The notes under the pieces were generated by a model. That model worked only from the letters and a program-made list of their open reading frames with translations. It had not been told where the DNA came from and made no database searches. The translations under genes and the position numbers were made by a program. From positions 248,001 to 312,000 of the forward strand of contig NZ_FMZS01000003.1 in assembly GCF_900101265.1 (NCBI RefSeq): DNA of 64,000 bases, given 5' to 3'. This DNA is from Massilia sp. PDC64. GTDB lineage: Bacteria > Pseudomonadota > Gammaproteobacteria > Burkholderiales > Burkholderiaceae_D. This document shows, piece after piece, positions 62,235 through 64,000 of the stretch (its first letter is position 1; each line of letters opens with the position of its first letter).

Positions 62235-63755
62235 ATGGTCAAGGATAGATGGATTGCCAAAGTTGTGATTCTCGGCGGCGGTACCGCCGGATGGATGACG
62301 GCCGCCGCGTTGTCCCACACGTTCGGTCGGGCCGTCGAGGTCGTCCTGGTAGAGTCCGACGCCATCGGCACGGTGGGTGTCGGCGAAGCGACGATCCCGC
62401 CGATCCGCACGTTTCATCAAATGATCGGCATCGATGAAGCCGAGTTCATACGGGCCACCGGGGCGACGTTCAAGCTCGGTATCGAATTCCGCGGTTGGCT
62501 CAACGAAAGTTCGACATATTTCCACCCCTTCGGCGCATACGGGGTGGAACGCGACATCGGCTACTTTTTCCAGTACTGGCTGCGTTTGAAGGAGAAAGGA
62601 CAAGTATCCGATTTCTCCGAATTCTCGCTATGCACACTGGCAGCGCGGAATAACGTATTCGCGCCCGCGTCCGAACGACCGGGCGATCCGCTGCAGCATC
62701 TGCAGTCGGCCTATCACTTCGACGCCGGCCGCTACGTGACATATTTGAAGGGCGTCTGCCTGGCGCGTGGGGTGTCGCACAAGATCGGCGACATGCTGGC
62801 GGCGGAACGCGACTCCGAAAACGGGCATGTCACAGGCCTGAAGCTGAAGTCGGGGGAGCTTGTTTCGGGCGACCTGTTTATCGACTGCTCCGGCATGCGC
62901 GCCATGCTGCTCGGGCAGGCGTTGGGTGTCGACTACGAGGACTGGTCGCGTTGGTTGCCCATGAATCGCGCGTGTGCGGTGCCCTGTGAACAAAAGCTGG
63001 CGCTGACACCCTATACGATTTCCACGGCCAGGCCTTTCGGTTGGCAGTGGCGGATACCTTTGCAGCATCGCGTCGGTAACGGTGTCGTGTATTCGAACGA
63101 ATTCACCACGGATGAGGCGGCGGAACGGTCTCTGCTGGATGGATTGGAGGGGGAGCCGCTCGCACTCATCAATCGCATCAGGTTCACGGCAGGACGGCGC
63201 AAGACGCCGTGGTGCAAGAACGTGGTCGCCATCGGACTTGCCAGCGGGTTTCTTGAGCCGCTGGAATCCACCAGCATTCATTTCATTCAGTCCAGCATCC
63301 AGCGGCTCATCCGCTATTTTCCGGATGCTGGGTTTGCTCCGGTGTGTGCACAGGCTTTCAACAAGGAGGCCACCAGGGAGATCGAAAACGTCAGGGACTT
63401 CCTCATCCTGCATTACCACGCGACCGAACGCGACGACTCCGAATTATGGCGCTACGTGAAAGCGATGCAGATTCCGGACAGTCTCCAGGAAAGAATCGAG
63501 CTGTTCCGCGAGCGTGGACAACTGAACCTCGCTGCTGAAGAACTGTTTCAAAGCACGTCGTGGCATGCCGTCCTGTTGGGGCAGGGAATTCGGCCGAGAA
63601 CCTATATGCCGACCATGGCCCTGCAGGACGACGCCATGCTCGCGAATGCGTACGGCAATCTCGAACGCAATTTCAAGAAAATCGTGTCGAGGCTTCCGGA
63701 TCACGCCGCCTACATCAAGGAACACAGGCTGACCTCGACCATGGAGAATCGCTGA
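62235..63755 (+). CDS. Flavin-dependent tryptophan halogenase-like protein, 506 aa
   Basis: A 506-residue PrnA-like flavin halogenase. The FAD-binding loop is GGGTAGW (14-20), the catalytic Lys80 lies in ATFKLGIEF, and the halogenase motif WxWxIP appears as GWQWRIP (269-275). Such genes are common beside carbohydrate TonB receptors in Caulobacter and Xanthomonas, where the true substrate is unknown; tryptophan chlorination is not proven. GAGGGGAC precedes the ATG at 62235. No flavin reductase gene is in the window. Confidence 0.88.
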   Translation: MVKDRWIAKVVILGGGTAGWMTAAALSHTFGRAVEVVLVESDAIGTVGVGEATIPPIRTFHQMIGIDEAEFIRATGATFKLGIEFRGWLNESSTYFHPFGAYGVERDIGYFFQYWLRLKEKGQVSDFSEFSLCTLAARNNVFAPASERPGDPLQHLQSAYHFDAGRYVTYLKGVCLARGVSHKIGDMLAAERDSENGHVTGLKLKSGELVSGDLFIDCSGMRAMLLGQALGVDYEDWSRWLPMNRACAVPCEQKLALTPYTISTARPFGWQWRIPLQHRVGNGVVYSNEFTTDEAAERSLLDGLEGEPLALINRIRFTAGRRKTPWCKNVVAIGLASGFLEPLESTSIHFIQSSIQRLIRYFPDAGFAPVCAQAFNKEATREIENVRDFLILHYHATERDDSELWRYVKAMQIPDSLQERIELFRERGQLNLAAEELFQSTSWHAVLLGQGIRPRTYMPTMALQDDAMLANAYGNLERNFKKIVSRLPDHAAYIKEHRLTSTMENR

Positions 63756-64000
63756 ATGAGGTTACGCAAGATACTGCGGTGCATGGTTGTCATCGGACTG
63801 GGTGTGCTGGCCAGCGGTGTCCGTGCCGAAAACAATGCCGAAAAGCCGGCACATGTTCGCGCTGTCGTCAATGTCGACTGGCGGCATCCGGGTCCTCCAT
63901 TTGAAGGATGGGGAACCGCGCTTGCCTGGTTTGCCCATGTGACGGGGAGATTCGCCGAGCCGCAGCGCACGCAGTTGGCCGATCTGCTCTATGGGCGGGA
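63756..64000 (+). CDS. Exported GH30-like glycosidase, N-terminal part (truncated by window end)
   Basis: Only the first 81 codons are visible; the gene continues beyond the window. A signal peptide (about 1-24, IGLGVLASGVRA) precedes PPFEGWGTALAWFAHVTGRF, which matches the start of GH30-type enzymes such as endo-beta-1,6-galactanase. The start codon follows the halogenase stop directly, so the two are co-transcribed. Catalytic residues lie outside the window, so the family call is tentative. Confidence 0.65.
   Translation, partial: MRLRKILRCMVVIGLGVLASGVRAENNAEKPAHVRAVVNVDWRHPGPPFEGWGTALAWFAHVTGRFAEPQRTQLADLLYGR

Overview
The window looks like chromosome from a high-GC betaproteobacterium, most probably Oxalobacteraceae of the Massilia/Telluria group. 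This is inferred from very high GC at third codon positions, the gene repertoire (urease operon with an acetyltransferase between ureA and ureB, a LigD/Ku repair pair, many c-di-GMP proteins, large TonB-dependent receptors) and family resemblance. No 16S gene is present, so the assignment is tentative. There is no CRISPR array, prophage or insertion sequence.

Layout. 1-1.5 kb: the tail of an SPFH protein, a small Arc-type protein, and two almost identical tRNA-Arg(ACG)/terminator units flanking a GNAT gene. 1.5-6.6 kb: a very large propeller histidine kinase overlapping an FRG-domain gene by four bases. 6.6-10 kb: a 2-hydroxyacid dehydrogenase, an Ala/Lys-rich secreted protein and an M28 peptidase. 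10-15 kb: non-homologous end joining genes (ligD, ku) with a stress-type SDR. 15.1-18.5 kb: a diguanylate cyclase overlapping a SulP transporter. 18.8-24.9 kb: a complete urease operon (ureD-A-GNAT-B-C-E-F-G-hupE). 25-26 kb: an acyltransferase and arsC. 26-28 kb: a lower-GC accessory patch of small minus-strand genes separated by related inverted repeats. 28.2-32.9 kb: a GH30 glycosidase behind a clear promoter and LacI-type operator, then a stand-alone EF-G and an aldo/keto reductase. 32.9-36.7 kb: a photosensory module (below). 36.8-44.4 kb: miscellaneous enzymes including an M1 aminopeptidase, an Old Yellow Enzyme and a SugE/Gdx exporter. 45.3-49.2 kb: an envelope lipid/glycan modification operon. 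49-56.7 kb: a LysE exporter, an M14 deacylase, an acyltransferase-3 protein, a LysR/azoR/pirin unit and psd. 56.8-64 kb: two TonB-dependent receptors, a flavin halogenase-like gene and the start of a second GH30-like glycosidase.

Most interesting system. At 32.9-36.7 kb a full-length photoactive yellow protein (PYP) homologue keeps the chromophore cysteine and the phenolate-binding Tyr and Glu. It is divergent from a 4-coumarate-CoA-ligase-type enzyme (the PYP chromophore activator), here carrying an N-terminal carrier-protein-like segment. It lies upstream, on the same strand, of a protein with a degenerate GGDEF and an intact EAL domain. This suggests blue-light control of c-di-GMP breakdown. 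The tyrosine ammonia-lyase expected to make p-coumarate is not in the window.

A second link joins distant genes: the GH30 gene at 28 kb and the TonB-receptor/halogenase/GH30 cluster at 59-64 kb both have a near-palindrome with core TGGTAACGTT upstream, which suggests one LacI-family regulon for glycan scavenging. All functions are read from sequence and family knowledge; no database search was run.
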